Positions 17,360-25,713 of a DNA stretch of 64,000 bases are shown one piece after another. A model generated the notes under the pieces. The model saw nothing but the letters and a program-made list of their open reading frames with translations. It ran no database searches and was not told where the DNA came from. The stretch spans positions 806,001-870,000 of the forward strand of contig NZ_PYMB01000001.1 of the NCBI RefSeq assembly GCF_003026455.1, read 5' to 3'. Source of the DNA: Photobacterium rosenbergii. Its GTDB lineage: Bacteria; Pseudomonadota; Gammaproteobacteria; Enterobacterales; Vibrionaceae. Position 1 is the stretch's first letter. Each line of letters starts with the position of its first letter. Made by a program: the position numbers and the translations under genes.

Positions 17360-18169
17360 TTAAAATGATGGCGCTAGTTCAGCACCAACAGGTGCATTTT
17401 CTTGCTGGGGTTTGGCTGCGCTATAGAGCGCTTTAAGTTTTTGCTCTGTCAATTCGTCCGCAGAACCCTGATAGAAAACTTCCCCCTCACGAAGTGCGAT
17501 GATCTGCTCACAATATTTAAGGGCATGATCAACTTGGTGAAGAGTCACAATGACCGGAATCCACTCTTTACGGTTGATATCCTCAAGCAACTCCATCACG
17601 ATGCGTGATGATTCCGGGTCTAAAGAAGCAATAGGCTCATCGGCAAAAATGATTTTGGCGCGCTGCATAAGTGCACGGGCAATGGCCACGCGCTGCTGCT
17701 GACCGCCAGAAAGCGTTGACACCCGCTGATGGGCAAATTGCTCCATCCCTACCCGCTGAAGTGCCTGTAAAGCCCGTTGTTGCTGCTCAGCCGTAAAAGT
17801 ACCTGTCAGAGTGCGCCACTTTGGTGTTTCGCTAAGCGCACCAATGAGTACATTGGTCATTACACTCAGGCGGTTCACCAAGTTAAACTGTTGGAAGATA
17901 TACCCTGCCTGCGCACGGCACTGGCGGATATGCTTACTCGCTTTACCCTGCGACTGGACCGTTTGCCCGAGCACTGTAATGTGTGAATCTGCGTCTTTGT
18001 CCGAAACGACCAAGCCGCTGAGGTGGCGCATTAACGTTGACTTGCCTGAACCCGATGGGCCAAGTAGTGCTGTCATCGAGCGTTTTTTGATTGTCAGGTT
18101 AATCCCTTTCAGTGCCTGCTTGTTACCGAAAGTCTTATTGATATTGCTGATGCTTATGATGGTATCCAT
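17360..18169 (-). CDS. phnC: Phosphonate ABC transporter ATPase PhnC
   Basis: ABC ATPase of the phosphonate importer. Walker A is GPSGSGKST, with LMRHLSGLV after it as in E. coli; the signature is LSGGQQQRVAIARAL and Walker B is IIFADEPIASLD. The frame stays open to 18268, but the extra 33 residues have no family counterpart and cover the candidate Pho box. The ATG at 18169 (MDTIISISNINKTFG) aligns with E. coli MQTIIRVEKLAKTF and has a GAG nine bases upstream; an ATG at 18178 is the alternative. First gene of the phn cluster. Confidence 0.92.
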   Translation of the reverse strand: MDTIISISNINKTFGNKQALKGINLTIKKRSMTALLGPSGSGKSTLMRHLSGLVVSDKDADSHITVLGQTVQSQGKASKHIRQCRAQAGYIFQQFNLVNRLSVMTNVLIGALSETPKWRTLTGTFTAEQQQRALQALQRVGMEQFAHQRVSTLSGGQQQRVAIARALMQRAKIIFADEPIASLDPESSRIVMELLEDINRKEWIPVIVTLHQVDHALKYCEQIIALREGEVFYQGSADELTEQKLKALYSAAKPQQENAPVGAELAPSF

Positions 18170-18237
18170 GTCCGTCATCTCATGTCCGATTCGTGGTACA
18201 GAGTGCGGGTGTAATGTGAATGTTTTATTGATTGAAA

Positions 18238-18255
18238 ATGTCAGGCTCGTGACGG
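18238..18255 (-). promoter_or_regulatory. Candidate Pho box before phnC
   Basis: On the minus strand CCGTCAC-GAGC-CTGACAT resembles the PhoB site (two CTGTCAT-like heptamers with 4-bp spacing): 5 of 7 and 6 of 7 matches. It lies ~70 bp before the chosen phnC start. Phosphate-starvation control of phn is known in E. coli; here it is suggested by a weak match only. Confidence 0.35.
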
Positions 18256-18341
18256 TTGGAAACAACATTTAGCTTGTTGTTGTGAGGAAAATTGCCTAAG
18301 AATCAATGAACAATACCGAAAACAAGCCAACAACAGACCAA

Positions 18342-18355
18342 CTTGTCTAGATAAG
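18342..18355. promoter_or_regulatory. Probable PhnF operator before phnC
   Basis: CTTGTCTAGATAAG is a palindrome with one mismatched pair and matches the site before phnF. It lies ~170 bp before phnC. On the minus strand TATCTA within it could serve as a weak -10 with TTGATG 18 bp upstream, so binding would block transcription. Confidence 0.65.
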
Positions 18356-18402
18356 ACCGTCAAGAAAGATTCATCAAAGGCAGATACTTGCTTCCATAGG
18401 CC

Positions 18403-18429
18403 AAACCCTCTACGCTAGCAGGGTTTTTT
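18403..18429 (+). terminator. Plus-strand terminator in the phnC/ToxR-like intergenic region
   Basis: AAACCCT/AGGGTTT (18403-18409 with 18420-18426), extended inside by CTA/TAG, is followed by a T-run (18424-18429). No gene precedes it on the plus strand; it ends 19 bp before the ToxR-like start codon, so it may be an attenuator or the end of a small RNA. Confidence 0.7.
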
Positions 18430-18447
18430 ATTATTCGCTGTAAGCAT

Positions 18448-19974
18448 ATGACTGCCAAGACCCGCTATCTTATCCATCACGAACCTCAGATTGTGTTCAT
18501 GCCAGATCAAAACCAGATTGTCATTGAACAACAAGAAATACACCTTGAACCTTTGCAATCAAAACTCCTGAGCTATTTCATCGTTCAAAATGGTGTGGTC
18601 GTCAATGCTCGTCAAATCGCCGACAGTGTGTGGCAAAGAAGCCAAGTCTCCGACAACCTCGTTCGCCAAGTTGTTAGCCTGCTTCGCAGCCAGCTAAAAG
18701 ATAAAAGCCGGCCCTATCAAATCGTCAAAACCATTCCTAAGCAGGGTTACCTATTCGAGATGCCGGTTTCAGAGATCAGTGCAGAAGAAAACAATACAGA
18801 AGAACTTAATACCGAAAAAGCCAATATAGAACTAAGCAATACAGAAGAAGCCTGTGATGCAAAGTGCAGTCTGGATAAGCCCCATACAGTGGATGAAGTA
18901 ACACTCAACCCAGAGCAATCTTCAACACATAAATACAAGCGCCTCGCTGTGGTTCTATCAGGCATATTGGCATTAAGCGTAATGGGCTTTGGCGCAGGTT
19001 ACATCTGGAAGAACACTCAGCCATCACCAGAAACGATTGTCACTGCAAAAACAAATCTCAACAGCCCTGTTTTTTTGCATCAAGTGCAGTTAGACACTGA
19101 ACAAGATTTCGAAATGGCACAAAGTGTCTATAACTATCTTTTCTACGGACTTAATTCTGCAAAAACCATCTCTGGCTATCATTTTTCAGAGCTAACCGCT
19201 GAGGCGAAAGACACCTTAGAAAATAATGGGTTCGAACTTAAGAGTTGGATAAAGCATAACGGTCAAGACTATACATTTACTGTTTTATTACAAAACACAA
19301 AACATCCTCAGTTAAATCATAAAATAGAAAAGCGTTTTAACGAACAGAGCTTTTTTAATGATATTGGTGATATCGTCCTTGAAATAAAGTCCCTTATTTC
19401 CCCGAATGATCCTGGCTATGAGATATCTAACCACCGTATTACTTCAATATCTGACTATAAAGACTGGAAAGCTATTTCAGCTGGCATCTCTCTTTTCTAC
19501 CAAGGCAAAGGAAATATAGCCTTAGATGCTGTTGCCGAACAACTACAAATGATCAAAGCGCAAGGACGTGAAAATTACCTTGTCAATTCACTTCTCTCTT
19601 ACCACTCATCGCTCGCTTTTTTACAATCGGGAAATGAATATGACAAGGAGCTTGCCCTAAGTCTGGCTCATCAAGCTTTCGAGATGAATCCACGCTGTGA
19701 TATTGCCAACTTAACCCTAGGTTTAGCGCTGCTGCTCAATGAACGAAATGATCAAGCTTTCCCTTATCTTTTCTATGCCGCAGAGAGCACGCCTAGCCCT
19801 ATCAGTTTCTATCTGTTAAGTATTGTCGATACCCAATCTGAAAACCCTCGTGGAGCTGCCTACCACTACCAATGCTACAGCGACATGAAAAAAGAAGTAA
19901 ATGGGCAACTCTTTGATCTTATGAAACCTTTACAAAAACCAAACCTTTTCCAAACCCAAGCTAAAGAGCATTAA
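18448..19974 (+). CDS. ToxR/CadC-like membrane-anchored winged-helix regulator
   Basis: A 508-residue protein with three parts. Residues ~15-105 form an OmpR-type DNA-binding winged helix (LEPLQSKLLSYFIVQNGVVVNARQIADSVW, LVRQVVSLLRSQLKD, ending IKTIPKQGYLFEM-like YQIVKTIPKQGYLFEM). Residues ~110-165 are an acidic, asparagine/glutamate-rich linker with repeated NTE triplets. One membrane segment follows at ~169-190 (LAVVLSGILALSVMGFGAGYIW). The ~310-residue periplasmic part ends in TPR-like helices (NPRCDIANLTLGLALLLNERNDQAFPYLFYAAE). It presumably senses an envelope signal and activates genes directly. It is divergent from phn and behind an upstream terminator. Targets are unknown; the adjacent membrane protein gene is a candidate. 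Confidence 0.85.
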   Translation: MTAKTRYLIHHEPQIVFMPDQNQIVIEQQEIHLEPLQSKLLSYFIVQNGVVVNARQIADSVWQRSQVSDNLVRQVVSLLRSQLKDKSRPYQIVKTIPKQGYLFEMPVSEISAEENNTEELNTEKANIELSNTEEACDAKCSLDKPHTVDEVTLNPEQSSTHKYKRLAVVLSGILALSVMGFGAGYIWKNTQPSPETIVTAKTNLNSPVFLHQVQLDTEQDFEMAQSVYNYLFYGLNSAKTISGYHFSELTAEAKDTLENNGFELKSWIKHNGQDYTFTVLLQNTKHPQLNHKIEKRFNEQSFFNDIGDIVLEIKSLISPNDPGYEISNHRITSISDYKDWKAISAGISLFYQGKGNIALDAVAEQLQMIKAQGRENYLVNSLLSYHSSLAFLQSGNEYDKELALSLAHQAFEMNPRCDIANLTLGLALLLNERNDQAFPYLFYAAESTPSPISFYLLSIVDTQSENPRGAAYHYQCYSDMKKEVNGQLFDLMKPLQKPNLFQTQAKEH

Positions 19975-19993
19975 GCGACAATTTCTTCAATCT

Positions 19994-20027
19994 TGCCTAG
20001 CCCTTGAAGCACAAGGACTAGGCACTT
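19994..20027 (+). terminator. Hairpin after the ToxR-like gene
   Basis: TGCCTAG-C-CCTTG / CAAGG-A-CTAGGCA with a short loop is followed by CTTTAA. The stem is long but the T-run is weak. Confidence 0.55.
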
Positions 20028-20175
20028 TAACAACCTTTATCTCAAGCGGTACACTGGTTTCTACACCTTTGATTTTTGTTTGTATTCCTGTCGTATTGCC
20101 TTGCATCAATAAGCTAGCAGTTCAATCTTTTCATAATTTCCCCATCAAACACTCTTCGTTTTTTGAGGTAAAAGC

Positions 20176-20652
20176 ATGTTAAAGAAAATGGCCTTCCAGA
20201 TTATCCCGCTGCAAATTTTCCTGTTTGTATTCTGGTTTAAGAATGGCTTTATAGATAAGGTGATGGGTGTAATGTTAGGTATCGTTACGCCGGAAACCGC
20301 TTACTCGGGTGATACTTGGGCAGGTTGGAAGGGCTATATTGTTGGCACATGGGATAAAAGCCAAGTAGGTCATGTATTCCTTAGCCCTACTTTCGATTTC
20401 ATGTTTCCGATTTTAATTGTATTGCAATGCGTTCCATTCATTTTGATTATTCGTTCTGTCTTTAATGGCGAATTTCTTTCAAATAAAGAACGTCCATGGC
20501 TATTTTACTCTGCTGTTGCCTCATTATTTGTTGCTGGTTGTATGGCATTTACCCAAACACTTTCAGGTGCGAGTGATGGTCAATACCTGTGGCAATTCAT
20601 GGGCTTTAGTATGATTGCAATCATGTATATTCGTCATGAACAAGCCAAATAA
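20176..20652 (+). CDS. Uncharacterised small polytopic membrane protein
   Basis: A 158-residue protein with about four hydrophobic segments (roughly 7-22, 74-92, 108-126, 137-152). A ~45-residue hydrophilic loop with several tryptophans and glycines (GDTWAGWKGYIVGTWDKSQ) follows the first segment. No family is recognised. The ATG follows GAGGTAAAAGC, a good ribosome binding site. It sits 200 bp after the ToxR-like regulator on the same strand, and a shared bidirectional terminator separates it from the convergent MFS gene. A structural or small transport role is possible but nothing in the sequence proves it. Confidence 0.7.
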   Translation: MLKKMAFQIIPLQIFLFVFWFKNGFIDKVMGVMLGIVTPETAYSGDTWAGWKGYIVGTWDKSQVGHVFLSPTFDFMFPILIVLQCVPFILIIRSVFNGEFLSNKERPWLFYSAVASLFVAGCMAFTQTLSGASDGQYLWQFMGFSMIAIMYIRHEQAK

Positions 20653-20664
20653 GTAAACGTTTAA

Positions 20665-20704
20665 ATAAAGCCGCTCAATTAAATACGTTGAGTGGCTTTA
20701 TTAT
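20665..20704. terminator. Bidirectional terminator between membrane protein and MFS genes
   Basis: ATAAAGCCGCTCAA (20665-20678) pairs with TTGAGTGGCTTTAT (20688-20701) with one G-T pair; T-rich sequence follows on both strands. Confidence 0.8.
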
Positions 20705-20727
20705 TATATCGGTACAAACCTCGTCGA

Positions 20728-21939
20728 CTAGTCTTCTTTGGGAAACCAACGATATACCGCTAAAAGGCTACCAAGGCAGAGTACGCCCATTACCCAATAC
20801 GAGGCAGACAAACCTAACATGACGGCACTCCACCCTGCGAGTAAGTAGGTAAACAACCACCACAAATGAGTCAGTGAAAAATGGGCAGCAAAAAAAGCGG
20901 TTGCATCCTCATCTTGGCAAGAACGGGTGATCAACACACCCGCAGGAGTCTGGATAAAAGACATACCCGCGCCAAAGAGCAAACAAACCCAAATAAAACC
21001 ATACCAACCAGGAAGCTGTGCCGCTATCACAAAAGCAACGACAATCATCGAACTACCCAGCAACATAAAACCACGTAGCTTTCTACCTTCAAGCCATTTG
21101 GGAAGTTTCAGCGCAACGACCATAGAGCCAAAACCCACCGCAGCCATTGCAAGCGCAGTCTCTTGCTCTCCCCCAGCCAGGATCTGGTTAACGTAAACTA
21201 CTGTGTTTACTATGACCATCGCACTGGCAGCTGAAGCAGCCAAATAGCCAATCCAAAGAGCCCTTAGCCTTGACGTCGACAAGTAAGACTGCAACCCATA
21301 CTTAAGTTGATTCAGCGGCCCGTTTTCACAGTGCGGTGTTGCTTTGATCAGCGGAAACACACAAATCATGAGCAGTATTGCTGACAACAAAAAGGTAAAG
21401 GCATTAAGAATAAATAACTGCCTGAACCCCAGCACCACCAACAATGAAGCCGTCAGCAACGGGCTGATTATTTGCTCAAGATCATAGGCTAACCTGCTAA
21501 ATGATAATGCCCTCAAATACTGATTCTCATCGGGCAGTACTGCTGGCAGCGTCGATTGATACAAGGGAGTAAACCCTGCCGAGCAAGCATTGATACAGAA
21601 GACCAGCACATAGATCTGCCATGTTTCCGTCACAAAGGGCAAAAACATGATGAAACCTGCACGGACCAGATCCAGTGTGATCATTGCAGGCTTTCTGGGA
21701 AGCTTATGGGCAATGGCACCAAACACGGGGGCCAAGCCAACGTAGGCAATCATCTTCAACGCAAATGCGATCCCCAGTACTACACTGGCTTCGTCCCCTG
21801 CGATATCCCAAGCTAGCAATGCCAGCGTCAAGGTACTGATTCCGGTCCCCACCAGCGAGACCACTTGGGCAGACAACAACTTTATATAGGTCGCATTTTT
21901 TCCCATCGGGATGGGTTCTGTTTGGCTCAGGAGTGCCAT
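20728..21939 (-). CDS. MFS transporter, probable exporter (DHA3-like)
   Basis: A 403-residue major facilitator with about 12 hydrophobic segments. The first two helices (YIKLLSAQVVSLVGTGISTLTLALLAWDI) resemble exporters of the enterobactin/macrolide type, and the loop 2-3 motif appears as GAIAHKLPRKPAMITLD (motif A variant). It starts 22 bp after the MurE-like gene on the same strand, so the two form an operon. The natural inference is that it exports the product of the ligase, or confers resistance to it. AGAGG lies nine bases before the ATG. Confidence 0.85.
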   Translation of the reverse strand: MALLSQTEPIPMGKNATYIKLLSAQVVSLVGTGISTLTLALLAWDIAGDEASVVLGIAFALKMIAYVGLAPVFGAIAHKLPRKPAMITLDLVRAGFIMFLPFVTETWQIYVLVFCINACSAGFTPLYQSTLPAVLPDENQYLRALSFSRLAYDLEQIISPLLTASLLVVLGFRQLFILNAFTFLLSAILLMICVFPLIKATPHCENGPLNQLKYGLQSYLSTSRLRALWIGYLAASAASAMVIVNTVVYVNQILAGGEQETALAMAAVGFGSMVVALKLPKWLEGRKLRGFMLLGSSMIVVAFVIAAQLPGWYGFIWVCLLFGAGMSFIQTPAGVLITRSCQDEDATAFFAAHFSLTHLWWLFTYLLAGWSAVMLGLSASYWVMGVLCLGSLLAVYRWFPKED

Positions 21940-21961
21940 GCTACCATTCCTCTAAAGTCGT

Positions 21962-23467
21962 TTATTTAACCGTAAGGTCTGCCGGCTCTTCTGATTCAGC
22001 AAGTCCAGATACCACCTGCAAACCAATGGCTTCAACGGCTATTTTCAATGCGTCCAGATCTCCCACATAAGGCTTTGCATCATTCTTATTGCTGGTAATG
22101 TACTGGTACTTTTCATGTCCTTTACCGCAGAGCAGCAAGACATCACCTGATTGGATCTCAGTTATTGCCACTTTAATTGCCAGCAACCGGTCCTCAATAC
22201 ATGCGCTAGCTTTGTTTGAGTTCAGTGGCAATTTACTTGTCAGCGCCATAAACAAATCTTCTTGATTAACGCCTAATGGGTTATCCGTGGTCAGCACCAG
22301 TTGATCTGAATGCTCAAAACACAACTCACCAATATCATCGGCATCTGCTAGCCTCTCTCCCGTTACTCCGATAACCGTCACGACTTTGCCAGTCTTATGC
22401 TCAAGGACATTCCGATAGAGATTACTCAGGCTATCGTAATTATGGGCATAATCGAGGATCACGGTTGCACCATTACTGAGTGGATACACTTCACTACGTC
22501 CCGGTGCCGGTTGCATTAACTCTAATAAACCCAGTACCTCTTTTATCGGCATTCCCAAACCCAGCATAGAAGCAATAATGGCAAGGCTATTTTCAACATT
22601 AAAAAGGAACGGCAAACTCGAGGTGACTTGATATTCTGTCCCTTGGTAATTCAAGGTAAATTGACTGCCACTGCAAGTAGAAAGTACCTTTGAAGCAAAG
22701 AGATCTGCACCTTCATCGACACAGCTAAAACTAATCACCTCACAGCGGCTTCTGCATCGCTCAATAACAGAGAGGGATTGTTCATCGTCCAAATTGACAA
22801 TGGCGACGCCACCTGGCTTTAGCCTATCAATCAGCCTTAATTTCGCTTGGATGTAGTCTTCACGGTGCTTGTGATAATCAAGGTGATCGGAGCCAATATT
22901 GGTGATAATGACAATATCAAAGTCGATATGTGTCACCCTATCCTGAGATAAAGCATGGCTGCTCACTTCCATGACGTGGTGAGAGGCACCACATTTCTCC
23001 ATCGCATGAAATAGATTCAGTAAGGTAATAGCATCTGGCGTCGTGTTGTCCAATGGGTAATAAACATCGTCAAACGAGCTGCCTAGTGTACCGGTATAAG
23101 CGGACTTGCCCCTGAGGTTGAGCAACTGGTTCAAGCAATATGCTACGGTTGTTTTGCCATTGGTCCCTGTCACCCCAATGTGCTTGATCTGATCTTGAGG
23201 GTAAGCATAGTACTGGTTAATCAAACTAACAGATGTGCTGTGGCTGGGCGTCACCATACATGGCACCGACAAGTCCAAGGGTCGGTTCGCGATAACACCA
23301 CAAGCACCGCGTTCGACTGCGTCTTGAGCCGATAAATGACTATCCCATGTTAGGCCTTGTCGACATACAAACACATCGCCGGGATTCACCTTTTGGCTAT
23401 GTGTCTTGAATTCCTTTACTGGTAATGAAGCTAATGACGTTAAAACTTTACGGTGGCTACTGTTCAT
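21962..23467 (-). CDS. Orphan MurE-like amino-acid ligase with altered specificity motif
   Basis: A 501-residue Mur-ligase-family protein. The N-terminal domain keeps VNPGDVFVCRQG; the central ATPase domain has the P-loop GVTGTNGKTT (98-107), NTTPDAI (141-147), MEVSSHALSQDRV and the candidate carbamylated Lys209 (YIQAKLRL); the C-terminal domain has APGRSEV, DYAHNYDSL and GKGHEKYQ. True MurE proteins adding meso-diaminopimelate carry DNPR; here residues 395-398 are DNPL, and the GGDRDxxKRP region is reduced to GVTGERLAD. The gene lies outside any dcw cluster, next to an MFS exporter and a divergent LysR gene. It probably joins a different amino acid to a MurNAc-type or other acid substrate; a secondary-metabolite role is inferred. 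Confidence 0.85.
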   Translation of the reverse strand: MNSSHRKVLTSLASLPVKEFKTHSQKVNPGDVFVCRQGLTWDSHLSAQDAVERGACGVIANRPLDLSVPCMVTPSHSTSVSLINQYYAYPQDQIKHIGVTGTNGKTTVAYCLNQLLNLRGKSAYTGTLGSSFDDVYYPLDNTTPDAITLLNLFHAMEKCGASHHVMEVSSHALSQDRVTHIDFDIVIITNIGSDHLDYHKHREDYIQAKLRLIDRLKPGGVAIVNLDDEQSLSVIERCRSRCEVISFSCVDEGADLFASKVLSTCSGSQFTLNYQGTEYQVTSSLPFLFNVENSLAIIASMLGLGMPIKEVLGLLELMQPAPGRSEVYPLSNGATVILDYAHNYDSLSNLYRNVLEHKTGKVVTVIGVTGERLADADDIGELCFEHSDQLVLTTDNPLGVNQEDLFMALTSKLPLNSNKASACIEDRLLAIKVAITEIQSGDVLLLCGKGHEKYQYITSNKNDAKPYVGDLDALKIAVEAIGLQVVSGLAESEEPADLTVK

Positions 23468-23527
23468 GCTGTTCTCAAGTCGAATACTCTCTTCAATGCT
23501 GGTATCTTAGCGCTATCAAAGATATCA

Positions 23528-24490
23528 ATGAAATCGAATGGGCTGATTCAAGTTATGAGTGGTATTAATTGGAAAGGTGTCGACCTCAACCTTCTGCTGA
23601 CGTTTGAAGCAATCATGATTTGCCGCAGTGTCTCTGGAGCATCGGAACGTCTTCATCTTGGGCAACCTGCTACCAGCTATAACCTGAAGCGTCTCCGTGG
23701 TTTATTGGGTGATCCACTATTTGAACGGCAAGGTAACATCATGGTGCCAACACAGCGGGCCCATGAGTTATCACCAAAAATATCTGCCGTACTAACTATC
23801 ATCCGCGAAGACATTCTTCTTCCAAATATTTTTGAGCCGCAAGAATACCATGACAAGTTTGTGATTGGCCTTTCGGACTACGCAGAACAGGTGTTTGGTC
23901 CAGCCCTTTTTGATCAACTGCTTAGTGATTGTCCTAATAGCCAGATACTATTCAAAGCTATCGATCCTTCTAACTGCGAATCTGCCCTTGAGTCAGGTGA
24001 GATTGATCTAGCTATTGGTGTGTTCAAAACCCTGCCAGAAAGTCTACTTCGTACTTTCTTATACCGGGAGTGTCATGTTTGCTTATTCGATAATTCAGTA
24101 TTGGAAGTGAAATTGCCGATTAGTCTTGATGATTATCTAGCAACCCCACAAATGGTGATCACTGCTAATCGTGATTTGACCTCTCCGGTTGATATCACAC
24201 TGACTGACATGGACAAAAAACGAAAAGTTGTGTTGGGGTCCACTCGCTTTCTAACCCTGCGTCATATGTTAATAGGCAGGCGCCTTCTTTGCGTCATGGC
24301 TGAACTGGTTGGACGCTCAGTCCCCACTAGTGACAACGTCACAATATGCGAAGCCCCTATCCCAATCCCTGACTTTGATATTGAGATGATCACCCGTCGA
24401 CGTGACTGTGAACATCCCAAACAAAAGTGGCTCACTGAACAAGTCTCTTCAATTATTCAGCAAAAAGTACGAGCCTTAATGAAAGCATAA
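23528..24490 (+). CDS. LysR-family regulator divergent from the MurE-like gene
   Basis: LysR-type regulator: helix-turn-helix at the start (VDLNLLLTFEAIMICRSVSGASERLHLGQPATSYNLKRLRGLLGDPLFERQGNIMVPT) and a substrate-binding-like effector domain to the end. The open frame reaches 23453 and would overlap the divergent MurE-like gene, so a downstream Met is more likely: 23528 (weak AAAG upstream) or 23555 (MSGINWKGVDLN, fits family length). The 60-87 bp shared intergenic region suggests it controls the MurE-like/MFS operon. The HTH has QPATSYNLKRLR where most LysR proteins have QPAVSxxIxxLE. Confidence 0.85.
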   Translation: MKSNGLIQVMSGINWKGVDLNLLLTFEAIMICRSVSGASERLHLGQPATSYNLKRLRGLLGDPLFERQGNIMVPTQRAHELSPKISAVLTIIREDILLPNIFEPQEYHDKFVIGLSDYAEQVFGPALFDQLLSDCPNSQILFKAIDPSNCESALESGEIDLAIGVFKTLPESLLRTFLYRECHVCLFDNSVLEVKLPISLDDYLATPQMVITANRDLTSPVDITLTDMDKKRKVVLGSTRFLTLRHMLIGRRLLCVMAELVGRSVPTSDNVTICEAPIPIPDFDIEMITRRRDCEHPKQKWLTEQVSSIIQQKVRALMKA

Positions 24491-24739
24491 AGATACAGCT
24501 TTAACCCTGGAAATTCACATCAATAAAATATTGTTTCATTTTAAATCAATCAGCAATAAAACATCATTCTTTTAAATGGCAATCAACTCCACTTATCTGA
24601 CATATCAATGAGAGTAATTACACCTCAATAATAAAACACTGTATAAATACATCATCTTGATACCCATGCGAATATCTACCTTGGGAACAAACTAACCGAC
24701 ACCTACTTCTGTGGTAGGTCATCACGATGGTGAAATAAA

Positions 24740-25546
24740 ATGAAAAAACTCTCTGCTGTTCTTGCCGTTGCATTGCTAGCTGGTTGTAACTCATCAAGTA
24801 ACTCTACTGATGACAAAACAATGCCACCAACTACCCATTTACCTGAAATTGAGGTTCCAACTAAACCTCAGCCTCAACTACCACCTTCACATTTACCTGA
24901 CGGTGATATCTCTCCTGACCGCCCAATGCCAGATAACTGGTACCAGGAAGTTTCTGAACGTTTTGGTATGACAGTTGCTGCTCTTCACAAAGCCTGTAGC
25001 TTTGAAGGTGAGCACCCTCAGTATGAAGTAATTACCGGATGTGATTGGCAAAATGACACTCTGACAATTACCTACTACGCTGCGAAAAACACCGGTGACA
25101 ATGACCCTGGTGATAGCATCATGAACTTTGAGCACAATTTCGTTTGGCAATTAAATGACGACAATATCGCGGCTGGCAAAGTATGGCCACAAGCTAACTA
25201 TCTAGCAACCGGTCTAGAAGGTAAAAGCCTAAGTGTTGAATACGGTGAAGTCGCTTATTCTCTAGGTTTTTGTCTCGACGATACTTGTAAAGAAGAAGGT
25301 TATCATTCCATTAAACACCCACTAGCATTTACTGCAGATAATAATCACGTTATCTCGGATGGTTCACCACTAGATCGTGGTTATTATGGTTTTGATATCG
25401 ATGCTTACCGTACCGTTGAGCGACTATTCTTTGGTGTTACTTTTATCGACAACGACACGGGGTTTGTTTACAGCCGACCATTGCTAATGGATAAAGCCTA
25501 CCCTGCAATCATCTACGATGTACTCGCACCTGCATTCGGTTACTAA
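24740..25546 (+). CDS. Putative lipoprotein
   Basis: A 268-residue protein with a lipoprotein signal peptide ending in the lipobox LLAGC (Cys16). A ~45-residue proline/threonine-rich tether follows (PPTTHLPEIEVPTKPQPQLPPSHLPD), then an acidic globular domain of ~200 residues with four cysteines. No catalytic motif or named family is recognised. It would be anchored in the outer membrane, since Asn follows the cysteine rather than Asp. The upstream 249 bp has no other gene. Promoter elements are not obvious. Confidence 0.75.
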   Translation: MKKLSAVLAVALLAGCNSSSNSTDDKTMPPTTHLPEIEVPTKPQPQLPPSHLPDGDISPDRPMPDNWYQEVSERFGMTVAALHKACSFEGEHPQYEVITGCDWQNDTLTITYYAAKNTGDNDPGDSIMNFEHNFVWQLNDDNIAAGKVWPQANYLATGLEGKSLSVEYGEVAYSLGFCLDDTCKEEGYHSIKHPLAFTADNNHVISDGSPLDRGYYGFDIDAYRTVERLFFGVTFIDNDTGFVYSRPLLMDKAYPAIIYDVLAPAFGY

Positions 25547-25557
25547 TAAATATCATC

Positions 25558-25579
25558 GAGAGGGAGTCACCTCCCTCTC
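25558..25579 (+). terminator. Strong hairpin after the lipoprotein gene
   Basis: GAGAGGGAG/CTCCCTCTC with a TCAC loop is a perfect 9-bp stem 12 bp after the stop codon. No T-run follows, so it may stabilise the mRNA end rather than terminate. Confidence 0.5.
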
Positions 25580-25713
25580 ATTGACCTCTTCATTCACACC
25601 ATTCATTACGCCTACGTATCATCCAGTATCCGATTTCAGAACACATTTAATAAAGTTTGTAAATTTACGCTTCATGATATTTAGCCTGCTGATATACTTA
25701 AGGAAAGATTGAA

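Noticed and set aside
25558..25579. Classical rho-independent terminator after the lipoprotein
   Set aside because: The stem is perfect but no T-run follows on the plus strand, so it is listed with reduced confidence only.
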